A DNA stretch of 6,581 bases from an uncultured Lachnospiraceae bacterium (GCA_946633495.1 CAMPAX010000130.1:1-6581); one strand, 5' to 3'. Shown: positions 1-6,108, numbered from the stretch's first letter. Numbers and translations are program-made. Notes: generated by a model not told the origin, from the sequence alone.

Positions 1-1006
1 CCCCGTCCTTGGCACGCTTTACAATGATCTGATGCTTTGCGATGGTATCCAAATCAAATGCATGCATGGGCTGTCCATACTCTTCCATCACATAATTTGT
101 AATGTCCACTATGTTGTTGATGGGGCGGATCCCCTGGGCCCGAAGACGCCTCTGGAGCCACTTGGGCGATGGAGCGATCTTCACGTTCTTTACCACCCGG
201 GCGATATAGCGCTTGCAAAGATCCGGATCCTCGATGGATACGGATATATAATCCTCTGTCTTCTCCGGGCACTTACATTCTACTTTTACCTCCGGAGGGC
301 AGAACGGCAGATCAAAGGTTGCCGCCGCTTCTCTTGCCATTCCGAGGATGGAGAAGCAGTCTACGCGGTTCGATGTGATCTCGTATTCTACCGTGGTATC
401 ATTTAATCCAAGAGCAGCTACTGCATCATCTCCGGGTTTTACATCCGCATCCGCCGGGAAGATATACAATCCGTCTTCCGGTGCTTCCGGATACATATCC
501 CTGCTGCCGCCCAATTCCTCGATGGCGCACATCATACCGAAAGAATCCACGCCGCGAAGCTTCCCGCTTTTGATGCGGATCCCCTCTTCCGGCTGGTCTC
601 CTCCATCGTGACCGCCGGCCACATTTCCACCGTTAAGAACGGTAGGAACCAGTGCCCCCACCACTACGTTCGGTGCACCCGTTACGATCTGAATCGGCTC
701 CGGTGCCTTATCTCCCACATCCACCTTACAGATCACCAGCTTATCCGCGTCCGGATGCTTTTCCACCGAAAGCACCTTTCCTACGTAGATCTTCTCTAAC
801 TTCCGGTCATGCACATAAGCGCCTTCCACATGAGAACCGGATAATGTGATCCGATCCGTGAAGGCCTTTGCTTTCTTCATCTTCTTTGCTCTGACAGGAT
901 TTTTATCCGCATTCTTATCCGCCAGCTTCACCCCGTCTGCCAGCTCTTCCAACTTCTGATCCAGACCGGGTACATATGCTTCTATCCATGATAATGGTGT
1001 TTCCAT
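1..1006 (-). CDS. pheT: Phenylalanyl-tRNA synthetase beta subunit, N-terminal part (runs off the left edge)
   Basis: This is the beta subunit of the cytoplasmic alpha2-beta2 phenylalanyl-tRNA synthetase, which charges tRNA-Phe and edits mischarged Tyr. Only 335 codons are visible, about 40% of the usual 800-residue protein. It starts METPLSWIEAYVPG, the typical PheT N-terminus. An EMAP/tRNA-binding OB-fold follows at about residues 70-175, with HPDADKL (84-90), QIVTGAPNV (106-114) and FGMMCAIEELG (156-166). The B3/B4 editing region then begins around residue 205, with YEITSNRVDC (208-217) and RPINNIVDITNYVMEEYGQP (294-313). The ATG at 1004-1006 is supported by GGAGG at 1015-1019, eight bases upstream. 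It lies 99 bases downstream of pheS in the usual pheS-pheT order and should share the T-box-controlled transcript. Oddity: residues about 25-48 are a Lys/Ala/Asp-rich stretch that I do not expect in typical PheT. Identity is secure. Confidence 0.97.
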   Translation of the reverse strand, partial: METPLSWIEAYVPGLDQKLEELADGVKLADKNADKNPVRAKKMKKAKAFTDRITLSGSHVEGAYVHDRKLEKIYVGKVLSVEKHPDADKLVICKVDVGDKAPEPIQIVTGAPNVVVGALVPTVLNGGNVAGGHDGGDQPEEGIRIKSGKLRGVDSFGMMCAIEELGGSRDMYPEAPEDGLYIFPADADVKPGDDAVAALGLNDTTVEYEITSNRVDCFSILGMAREAAATFDLPFCPPEVKVECKCPEKTEDYISVSIEDPDLCKRYIARVVKNVKIAPSPKWLQRRLRAQGIRPINNIVDITNYVMEEYGQPMHAFDLDTIAKHQIIVKRAKDG

Positions 1007-1033
1007 CCCTATATCCTCCAAATCTATTCTCAC

Positions 1034-1060
1034 AGTGCCTCTTTCCTGACAGCCGGCACT
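1034..1060 (-). promoter_or_regulatory. Small inverted repeat in the pheS-pheT spacer
   Basis: AGTGCC (1034-1039) and GGCACT (1055-1060) are perfect 6-base complements separated by 15 bases, within the 99-base spacer between the pheS stop and the pheT start. No T-run follows on the minus strand, so it does not look like a terminator. It could be an intercistronic mRNA hairpin affecting processing or stability. Function is a guess. Confidence 0.3.
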
Positions 1061-1105
1061 TTCTTGTTGTAACGGTGTCTATCTTGTCCGGTACTGTACT
1101 TCCGA

Positions 1106-2143
1106 TCAGAACTGCCCCAGAAAACGGACATCATTCTCGTACAGCAGGCGCATATCGTCGATCTCGTACTTCAGCAGCGTCACTCTCTCCAGGCCGATTC
1201 CGAAAGCGAAACCGGAATACACCTCCGGGTCGATGCCGCACATTTCCAGAACATGGGGATGTACCATTCCACAGCCTAAAATCTCGATCCAGCCTGAACC
1301 CTTGCAGACAGAGCAGCCCTTGCCGCCGCACTTGAAGCAGGTCACATCCACCTCGGCCGAAGGCTCGGTGAAGGGGAAATGATGGGGGCGGAGCTTTGTC
1401 TTCGTGTTCGGACCGAAGAACTCTTTTGCGAACTGGTCCAACGTTCCCTTCAGATCCGCCATGGTAACGTCCTTACCCACCACCAGGCCTTCCACCTGAT
1501 GGAAGGAGGGGCTATGGGTTGCGTCCACCGCATCCGAACGGAATACACGTCCGGGAGAAATGATCTTGATGGGGAGTTTTCCCTGCTTCATGATCCTGGC
1601 CTGTACGGAAGAGGTCTGGGTACGAAGAAGGATATCCTTGTCTGTCCCTTCGGGGCTTCTGGTGATATAGAAGGTGTCCTGTTCATCCTTGGCAGGATGA
1701 TTGGCAGGAATATTCAACAATTTGAAATTGTATTCGTCATATTCCACCTCCGGGCCTTCCACCACTTCATAGCCCATGCCGATGAATACGCGTTCCAGTT
1801 CTTCAAGAGCGATCTGATTCGGATGTCTGTGACCGCGGACAACTCTTTTTCCGGGAAGTGTCACATCGATCGTCTCATGCTTCAGGCGTTCGGTGAGAAG
1901 CGCGTGCTTGATCTCCTGCTTCTTTGCTGCCAGCTTCTCCTCGAGAGCAGCCCTGACTTCATTCACCTGCTGCCCTACCTTCGGTCGCTCCTCCGGAGAA
2001 AGGTCTTTCATTCCTTTCAGGATCTGGGTCAGCTCTCCCTTCTTTCCAAGGATCGCCACACGGATCTCCTCCAGGGCGTCCGCGCCGACGGCTTCCGCGA
2101 TTCTTCTCTCTGCTTCTTCTTTAATACTCTGAAGCGTACTCAT
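1106..2143 (-). CDS. pheS: Phenylalanyl-tRNA synthetase alpha subunit
   Basis: This is the catalytic alpha subunit of class II phenylalanyl-tRNA synthetase, which forms Phe-AMP and transfers Phe to tRNA-Phe in the cytoplasm as an alpha2-beta2 enzyme with PheT. The product is 345 residues, normal for the family. Residues about 1-90 form the charged helical (coiled-coil) tRNA-binding arm. The catalytic domain follows. The motif 2 region is GRVFRSDAVDATHSPSFHQ (198-216), and motif 3 is GFAFGIGLER (311-320), with the substrate-pocket Ala at 313. Between them, C269, C272, C277 and C280 form a Cys-x2-Cys pair insertion seen in Firmicute PheS. The ATG at 2141-2143 is chosen because AGGAGG (2151-2156) lies seven bases upstream. 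The gene follows a T-box leader and precedes pheT. No missing residues or frameshift are evident. Confidence 0.98.
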   Translation of the reverse strand: MSTLQSIKEEAERRIAEAVGADALEEIRVAILGKKGELTQILKGMKDLSPEERPKVGQQVNEVRAALEEKLAAKKQEIKHALLTERLKHETIDVTLPGKRVVRGHRHPNQIALEELERVFIGMGYEVVEGPEVEYDEYNFKLLNIPANHPAKDEQDTFYITRSPEGTDKDILLRTQTSSVQARIMKQGKLPIKIISPGRVFRSDAVDATHSPSFHQVEGLVVGKDVTMADLKGTLDQFAKEFFGPNTKTKLRPHHFPFTEPSAEVDVTCFKCGGKGCSVCKGSGWIEILGCGMVHPHVLEMCGIDPEVYSGFAFGIGLERVTLLKYEIDDMRLLYENDVRFLGQF

Positions 2144-2175
2144 TTTTCATCCTCCTGTATTTACAAATCTGAAAA

Positions 2176-2208
2176 TATAAAAATCCCTCTGCCAATATGG
2201 CAGAGGGA
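2176..2208 (-). terminator. Rho-independent terminator of the T-box leader
   Basis: On the minus strand, TCCCTCTGCC, loop ATATT and GGCAGAGGGA form a perfect 10-bp hairpin, followed by TTTTT at 2183-2179. It lies between the T-box sequence and the pheS ribosome binding site, where the regulatory terminator of a T-box leader is expected. It would form when tRNA-Phe is charged. Confidence 0.95.
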
Positions 2209-2235
2209 CGATCAATAACCGTGGTACCACCCTCT
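2185..2235 (-). promoter_or_regulatory. T-box antiterminator
   Basis: AGAGGG on the 5' side pairs with CCCTCT of the terminator's 5' arm, and ACG pairs with CGT, leaving the 7-base bulge UGGUACC that binds the tRNA acceptor end. This structure is mutually exclusive with the terminator hairpin because both use the CCCTCT segment. It matches the textbook T-box antiterminator. Confidence 0.92.
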
Positions 2236-2510
2236 TTCCGATGCGGTTGCACCGGCTCTCGTGGGAAGCTTAACGCGCTCTCTCTACGGCATAAGCTAAT
2301 CGGAATCCGTACCGATTCCTCAAAGAAGAGATCCTCTCACGTTCCGTCTTCCTTTCACCTACGCAGCTCCGGTGTGAAATTTCAGAGTTCGGAGTCGGTC
2401 GGGGTTCCAGCCCTGGGAACGTTTCAGATTCCCTGCCCCGGCTCTCTAAAAACGACATTACCGTCTCTTACTTTGCACCATCTTTGCCTTTGATCATGAA
2501 ATTAAAAAGC

Positions 2511-2539
2511 ATTTTAGCACACGGGGTGCTTCCTGTCAA
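2511..2539 (-). promoter_or_regulatory. Promoter of the T-box-pheST unit
   Basis: A -35 box TTGACA (2539-2534) and a -10 box TAAAAT (2516-2511) are separated by exactly 17 bases. A TG one base upstream of the -10 makes it an extended -10. Transcription would start near 2503, just ahead of Stem I. The -35 lies 28 bases past the stop of the preceding gene. This is a strong housekeeping sigma-type promoter by sequence. Confidence 0.88.
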
Positions 2540-2569
2540 AGCATTCTTTGCTTTTGTGACATCCTGTCA
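2534..2569 (-). repeat. Nested inverted repeats at the 3' end of the unknown gene, overlapping the pheST -35
   Basis: TGTCA/TGACA units occur at 2534-2538, 2557-2561 and 2565-2569. The middle unit can pair with either neighbour. With the left one it makes a bulged hairpin (arms 2534-2543 and 2549-2561, loop 2544-2548). With the right one it makes a short hairpin that includes the TGA stop of the upstream gene. No T-run follows, so it is not a clear intrinsic terminator. It could be a weak 3' end or an operator; the sequence cannot decide. Confidence 0.35.
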
Positions 2570-4345
2570 TTCCTCTTCTTCCTCGAGTTCCGGACAGAAG
2601 AGCAGTGTCTCCACATCGTTCTCACCGTAAGCGTACAGCTGCTCACGGATATATTCCTGCATATGCCCCGGGGCCTTGATCACGATGATCTGAAGGAAAT
2701 TATCCACATAATCTACCCACTTTGCCCGGATCTGAAGCAGATCCTGCTCCGTCGGTTCCTTCACGATCTTGCTCCGGTCGAAGCTTACATCTTCCTTAGA
2801 CGTAAGGATCTCACGAAGGCCCATGGACCTGTAATTGATCCCGTATGCGATCTTCTGGATCTCCTCGGTACGGACAAAAGCACAATCATACATTTCAATG
2901 ATCAGCGGAAGGATGGCCTCCTCGGGATCATCAAAATAATGACAGTAGAAATACATATCTTCTTTCTTGGTCAGTGCCTCGATATCCTGATTGTTATACC
3001 ATAGGAATCTTCCGCCCTGGATATGCGGCATATCTTCGTCGAACTTCTTCGCGAAGATCACATCCTTCTTCTTCAGCTTCTTCTTTTCCTTCTTCGGAAC
3101 CGGATTATCCGTCAGGAAATCGCTCATTTCGGAAGGATCGTTGATGCCCGCCTCAGGATTGGTGGTCTGAACCGGTCCATCGGCATTTACGGTCAGGATA
3201 TTCACCGCATTCACCGGATTCACGGTGATGGTTTCTCCCGCAACCTGAAGAGAATGAACCTCTTCTTCCGCACCGGCGCTGTCCTCATCCGCCGGTGAAC
3301 CGAAAGCACTGTCTTCAAAGCTGTCTATCGGCTCCTCTGTCGGCTCCTCTGTCGGCTCCTCTGTCTTCTCCCCTTCGGTTTCCGGGTATTCCTGGCGAAG
3401 ATTCGGATCCGTAAATGCACTGTCAAATGTAGTATCCAGTGTCTTCTTATTCTCTTCTTCTACATCAAATGCCTTCTCACCAAACGCACTGTCCGCGCCG
3501 GCCTCGGCTTTCTTTCCGCTTCTTGCTGCCTTCACCGCCTCAACGATCTGTTCGGAGTCGGCGATCTGCGTCCTGGCCTTCAGGATATCAGCCTCTTCCT
3601 GATTCTCAAGCTCATGGCGGATCCTTGCTACAGGGATTTCATCCGTACGCCCGAAATCATCGCCGTCCTCGTCTGTATCTTCTGCCTCTTCATCCTCCGA
3701 GGCAGCTTCCGCTTCTTTCGCTTCTTTTGCTTCTTTTGCTTCTTCTGCTTCTTTTGCTGCCTGCTCTGCCTTCTCCCGGGCAACGCGTGCTTCCAGCTCC
3801 GCAGCCTTTGCCTTTGCCTGGAGAGCAGCCTCTACGACCGCTGCCACATCCTCTCTGCTCTCTTTTCGTTCAGCGGCTTTCTCATAAAGGACCGTCGTCT
3901 CGGACTCACTGTCCTCCTCGTCCTCGTCATCGTCCCCATCCCCGCTCTCATACTCCGAGCGGCGTTTTTCCTTCTCCAGTTCCTTTGCTTTCTTCTTCTC
4001 TTTTTTCTCTTGTTTCTTATCTTTTTTATGCTTCTTGCTTTTTCCGGAATCGAAATCTTCCTCCTCTTCCGGTTCATTTTCATCATCCTGATCCGCGTCG
4101 TCCTTTTTGCCTTCGTCCTCGGCATCCTCGTCAGGAGTCGTATAGGTCCGCTCCGTATAATTCTCTCTGTCTTCCTTCTTTCCCTTTGAAAGTACTTTAA
4201 TCGTAACGATCACAAGCACGATCAGAAGGATCACAAGCACGCCAAGCAAAGCGATACTGAACAACGTCGTGGAACTCATTTTACTGAAATCCAGGCTCAG
4301 ATCCTGCAAAGCACCGGAACCCCATTTATCCAAACCCCAATTCAT
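2567..4345 (-). CDS. Uncharacterised bitopic membrane protein with charged repeat linker and C-terminal cytoplasmic domain
   Basis: I do not recognise this 592-residue protein. Residues 26-49 are one very hydrophobic helix followed by KVLSKGKK, so by the positive-inside rule the short N-terminus is outside and the rest cytoplasmic; no signal-peptidase or lipobox site is seen. The linker has alternating charge blocks: acidic 71-100, Lys-rich 101-129, acidic 131-149, an Ala/Glu/Lys helix-prone segment 153-215, and acidic 216-230. Repeats are KEA units (200-211), TEEP three times (328-339), and DSAF at 285, 308 and 345. After a Lys patch (418-427), residues 428-586 look folded, with RFLWYNNQD, MYFYCHYFDDPEE, IIEMYDCAFVRTEEI and WVDYVDNFLQIIVIKAPGH, then a Glu tail. 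The ATG at 4343-4345 has GGGAG (4353-4357) seven bases upstream. It has its own promoter and is co-oriented with pheST. The plan resembles ZipA-like scaffolds, by architecture only. Confidence 0.85.
   Translation of the reverse strand: MNWGLDKWGSGALQDLSLDFSKMSSTTLFSIALLGVLVILLIVLVIVTIKVLSKGKKEDRENYTERTYTTPDEDAEDEGKKDDADQDDENEPEEEEDFDSGKSKKHKKDKKQEKKEKKKAKELEKEKRRSEYESGDGDDDEDEEDSESETTVLYEKAAERKESREDVAAVVEAALQAKAKAAELEARVAREKAEQAAKEAEEAKEAKEAKEAEAASEDEEAEDTDEDGDDFGRTDEIPVARIRHELENQEEADILKARTQIADSEQIVEAVKAARSGKKAEAGADSAFGEKAFDVEEENKKTLDTTFDSAFTDPNLRQEYPETEGEKTEEPTEEPTEEPIDSFEDSAFGSPADEDSAGAEEEVHSLQVAGETITVNPVNAVNILTVNADGPVQTTNPEAGINDPSEMSDFLTDNPVPKKEKKKLKKKDVIFAKKFDEDMPHIQGGRFLWYNNQDIEALTKKEDMYFYCHYFDDPEEAILPLIIEMYDCAFVRTEEIQKIAYGINYRSMGLREILTSKEDVSFDRSKIVKEPTEQDLLQIRAKWVDYVDNFLQIIVIKAPGHMQEYIREQLYAYGENDVETLLFCPELEEEEE
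3329..3364 (-). repeat. Perfect 12-bp tandem repeat, three copies (TEEP units)
   Basis: The unit CGGCTCCTCTGT (plus strand) occurs three times without mismatch at 3329-3340, 3341-3352 and 3353-3364. It encodes three in-frame Thr-Glu-Glu-Pro units, residues 328-339 of the unknown membrane protein. Because the unit is a multiple of three, copy-number change would lengthen or shorten the linker without a frameshift. Confidence 0.9.
3711..3755 (-). repeat. 9-bp tandem repeat, five near-identical copies (KEA units)
   Basis: Units of the form GCTTCTTTT (plus strand) occur five times in a row with one or two substitutions. They encode Lys/Glu-Glu-Ala triplets around residues 197-211 of the unknown membrane protein. 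The repeat sits inside a helix-prone Ala/Glu/Lys segment. It is in-frame and could vary in copy number. Confidence 0.8.
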
Positions 4346-4383
4346 ACCGTAACTCCCTTTTTATGATAAATGATACTAAATGC

Positions 4384-4415
4384 AACGTTTTTCGAATCAC
4401 CCTTTTTGAAACGTT
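4384..4415. repeat. Inverted repeat AACGTTT / AAACGTT
   Basis: Two 7-base arms (4384-4390 and 4409-4415) are perfect complements separated by 18 bases. They lie in the predicted 5' leader of the unknown membrane protein, about 30-70 bases before its start. It could be an mRNA hairpin or a dimeric regulator site. Each arm contains the 6-base palindrome AACGTT, so chance is not excluded. Confidence 0.35.
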
Positions 4416-4469
4416 ACAGCTTCATGATACTGCTCACGATCCAACCCCGACACGCATCCGGAGCACTTC

Positions 4470-4513
4470 CCGCATGCGCCATTGCATACACTGAAATAGT
4501 ATACTACACTATC
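4470..4513. repeat. Flanking repeat, copy 1 (upstream of gltX)
   Basis: This 44-base stretch begins CCGCATGCGCCAT and ends CACTATC. Both ends recur at exactly the same spacing in a 44-base stretch just after gltX (6117-6160). TTGCATAC and ATAGT also occur in both, at different internal offsets. The right end overlaps the predicted -10 of the unknown gene, and the left end lies just downstream of its predicted start site. Function unknown. Confidence 0.45.
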
Positions 4514-4526
4514 CGAAGAATTTCAA
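4498..4526 (-). promoter_or_regulatory. Promoter of the unknown membrane-protein gene
   Basis: A -35 TTGAAA (4526-4521) and a -10 TATACT (4503-4498) are separated by exactly 17 bases. Transcription would start near 4491, giving a leader of about 146 bases. The long leader leaves room for post-transcriptional control, but I see no known riboswitch class in it. Confidence 0.7.
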
Positions 4527-4543
4527 ACATATTCAAAAATACG

Positions 4544-4572
4544 TTTTCTTTCGGTCACATCCGTGGTAAAAT
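4544..4572 (+). promoter_or_regulatory. Promoter of gltX
   Basis: TAAAAT (4567-4572) is preceded by TG at 4564-4565, an extended -10. The matching -35 region TTTTCT (4544-4549) at 17-base spacing is weak, as is common with extended -10 promoters. Transcription would start near 4579, giving a leader of about 73 bases. It is back-to-back with the minus-strand promoter at 4498-4526. Confidence 0.6.
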
Positions 4573-4583
4573 GACACGGAACG

Positions 4584-4612
4584 CCGGTCATACGGATCGA
4601 TCCCATGACCGG
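4584..4612 (+). promoter_or_regulatory. gltX leader hairpin
   Basis: CCGGTCAT (4584-4591) and ATGACCGG (4605-4612) form a perfect 8-bp stem around a 13-base loop that itself contains the palindrome GGATCGATCC (4594-4603). ATGACACGG at 4571-4579 can compete for the left arm, so alternative folds are possible. No T-run follows and no T-box sequence is present. It may be a DNA operator or an mRNA stem. Confidence 0.45.
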
Positions 4613-4651
4613 ACACAGAATCCCTATGAATGACAGGAAAGGATAATCATC

Positions 4652-6106
4652 ATGGCAGACAGAAAAGTCAGAACCAGATTCGCACCCAGCCCCACCGGTC
4701 GGATGCATGTAGGAAATTTACGTACAGCCCTTTACGCATACCTGATCGCCAAGCACGAAGGCGGCGATTTCATTCTCCGGATCGAGGATACCGATCAGGA
4801 ACGTGAGGTGGAAGGAGCTGTTGACATCATCAACCGCACGCTGGTAAAGACCGGTCTTCTCTGGGATGAGGGTCCGGACAAGGACGGCGGCGTAGGTCCC
4901 TACGTTCAGTCCGAGCGTATGGCCGCCGGTATCTATATGGAATATGCAAAGAAGCTGATCGAGCGCGGTGAAGCTTACTACTGTTTCTGTGACGCAGAAC
5001 GGCTGGCCTCTCTGAAGACCGAGGTCGAGGGGAAGGAAGTCTTCCATTATGATAAGCACTGCCTCCACCTCTCCCGGGAGGAGGTTCAGGCAAAGCTGGA
5101 CGCCGGTGTTCCCTTCGTTATCCGTCAGAATAATCCGACGGAAGGCACCACCACCTTTGATGATGAGCTTTACGGTGCCATTACCGTTCCGAACGAGGAG
5201 CTGGACGACATGATCCTGATCAAGTCCGATGGATTTCCGACTTACAACTTTGCAAATGTTGTGGACGACCATTTGATGGGGATCACCCATGTGGTCCGCG
5301 GAAATGAGTATCTCTCCAGCGCCCCAAAGTACAACCGTCTGTATGAGGCCTTCGGCTGGGAGGTTCCGGTCTACATCCACTGTCCTCTCATCACCGACGA
5401 GACCCATGCCAAGCTCTCCAAGCGGAGCGGTCATTCCTCCTTCGAGGATCTTCTGGAGCAGGGATTCCTCACTGAGGCCATCGTGAATTATGTGGCTCTT
5501 CTCGGCTGGTGTCCGGAGGATAATCAGGAGATCTTTTCTCTGGAAGAGCTGACGAAGGCATTCAATTATCATAATATGTCCAAGTCTCCGGCAGTCCTGG
5601 ATATGACAAAGCTGAAATGGATGAACGGCGAATATATGAAGGCCATGGATCCGGAGCGGTTCTATGAAATGGCACTTCCCTACCTGCAGGATGCCGTGAA
5701 GGCACCGGTAGACTTAAAGAAAGTAGCCGCCATGGTTCAGTCCCGGATTGAGATCTTCCCTGACATCAAAGACCAGGTGGATTTCATCGATGCCGTACCG
5801 GAATACGACAACGACCTGTATACCCATAAGAAGATGAAGACGAATCCGGAGAACTCTCTTACCCTCCTCACCGAGGTACTTCCCGTGCTGGAAGCTGCAG
5901 AGGATTTCTCCAATGACGCACTCTTTGCAAAGCTGCAGGAATTCGCAGCTGCTCATGAGTATAAGACCGGTTTCGTGATGTGGCCGATCCGTACCGCAGT
6001 ATCCGGCAAGGCTGCCACACCCGGCGGCGCAACCGAACTGCTGAGCCTCCTTGGCAAAGAAGAGTCACTGAAGCGCATCCGGGCGGCGATCGAGAAGCTG
6101 TCCTAA
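4652..6106 (+). CDS. gltX: Glutamyl-tRNA synthetase
   Basis: This class I synthetase attaches Glu to tRNA-Glu in the cytoplasm. In Gram-positive lineages lacking GlnRS the enzyme often also charges tRNA-Gln for the GatCAB amidotransferase; the window cannot show which applies here. The product is 484 residues, the normal bacterial length. The HIGH-type signature is PSPTG (12-16) plus HVGN (19-22). The Rossmann fold carries RIEDTD (43-48) and the KMSKS-type loop is KLSKR (254-258). C111, C113, C137 and H139 form the CxC...CxH zinc-type set known from E. coli GluRS. The anticodon-binding helical part fills about 330-484, with MWPIRTAVSG (443-452) and TPGGATELLSLLG (456-468). The ATG is supported by AGGAAAGGA (4635-4643) eight bases upstream. 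It has its own promoter and stands divergent to the unknown membrane-protein gene. Confidence 0.98.
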   Translation: MADRKVRTRFAPSPTGRMHVGNLRTALYAYLIAKHEGGDFILRIEDTDQEREVEGAVDIINRTLVKTGLLWDEGPDKDGGVGPYVQSERMAAGIYMEYAKKLIERGEAYYCFCDAERLASLKTEVEGKEVFHYDKHCLHLSREEVQAKLDAGVPFVIRQNNPTEGTTTFDDELYGAITVPNEELDDMILIKSDGFPTYNFANVVDDHLMGITHVVRGNEYLSSAPKYNRLYEAFGWEVPVYIHCPLITDETHAKLSKRSGHSSFEDLLEQGFLTEAIVNYVALLGWCPEDNQEIFSLEELTKAFNYHNMSKSPAVLDMTKLKWMNGEYMKAMDPERFYEMALPYLQDAVKAPVDLKKVAAMVQSRIEIFPDIKDQVDFIDAVPEYDNDLYTHKKMKTNPENSLTLLTEVLPVLEAAEDFSNDALFAKLQEFAAAHEYKTGFVMWPIRTAVSGKAATPGGATELLSLLGKEESLKRIRAAIEKLS

Positions 6107-6108
6107 GT

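Larger units (their letters stand above)
2176..2503 (-). ncRNA. T-box riboswitch leader of pheST, Phe specifier
   Basis: This cis-acting leader reads uncharged tRNA-Phe and permits transcription of pheST when Phe charging is low. On the minus strand, Stem I opens with GGTG (2479-2476) pairing CACC (2374-2371). Next comes an internal loop holding AGTA (2472-2469) on the 5' side and GAAATTTCA (2383-2375) on the 3' side, closed by AGAG (2468-2465) with CTCT (2387-2384). The specifier is read as UUC at 2378-2376, followed by the usual A. Distal Stem I contains AGAGAGCCGGGG and GCTGGAACCCC. A Stem III-like hairpin, CCGGTGC-aacc-GCATCGG, precedes the antiterminator. The T-box sequence AGGGTGGTACCACGG lies at 2233-2219. 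Its UGGU would pair with an ACCA tRNA 3' end (discriminator A), which fits tRNA-Phe. The helices were drawn by eye; the class is near certain. Confidence 0.95.
4346..4651. other. Divergent intergenic region between the unknown gene and gltX
   Basis: These 306 bases hold no convincing gene. They contain the minus-strand promoter and about 146-base leader of the unknown gene, a 7-base inverted repeat AACGTTT/AAACGTT (4384-4390, 4409-4415) in that leader, a short repeat shared with the region after gltX (4470-4513), the gltX promoter, and a gltX leader hairpin. ATGATACT is also repeated at 4370-4377 and 4424-4431. Confidence 0.75.

Noticed and set aside
1379..2218. Plus-strand open frame of 279 codons opposite pheS
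   Set aside because: It is fully antisense to a certain pheS and its regulatory terminator, with no family-like motifs; a codon-bias shadow.
3439..4200. Plus-strand Leu/Pro-rich open frames (also 3614-4189) opposite the unknown gene
   Set aside because: The poly-Leu, Pro and Phe runs are simply the complement of Glu/Lys codons in the charged linker; not membrane proteins.
4482..4505. Plus-strand promoter TTGCAT ... TATACT
   Set aside because: The spacer is only 12 bases. TATACT appears on both strands because AGTATACT is palindromic; the minus-strand reading has correct 17-base spacing.
4370..4633. Plus-strand 87-codon frame in the divergent intergenic region
   Set aside because: It runs across both predicted promoters and the gltX leader, with no ribosome binding site and no recognisable protein character.
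4573..4651. T-box leader for gltX
   Set aside because: No AGGGTGGNACCRCG-type sequence, no specifier loop, and the leader is too short.
4718..5572. Minus-strand open frame of 284 codons opposite gltX
   Set aside because: Antisense shadow of a fully supported gltX.
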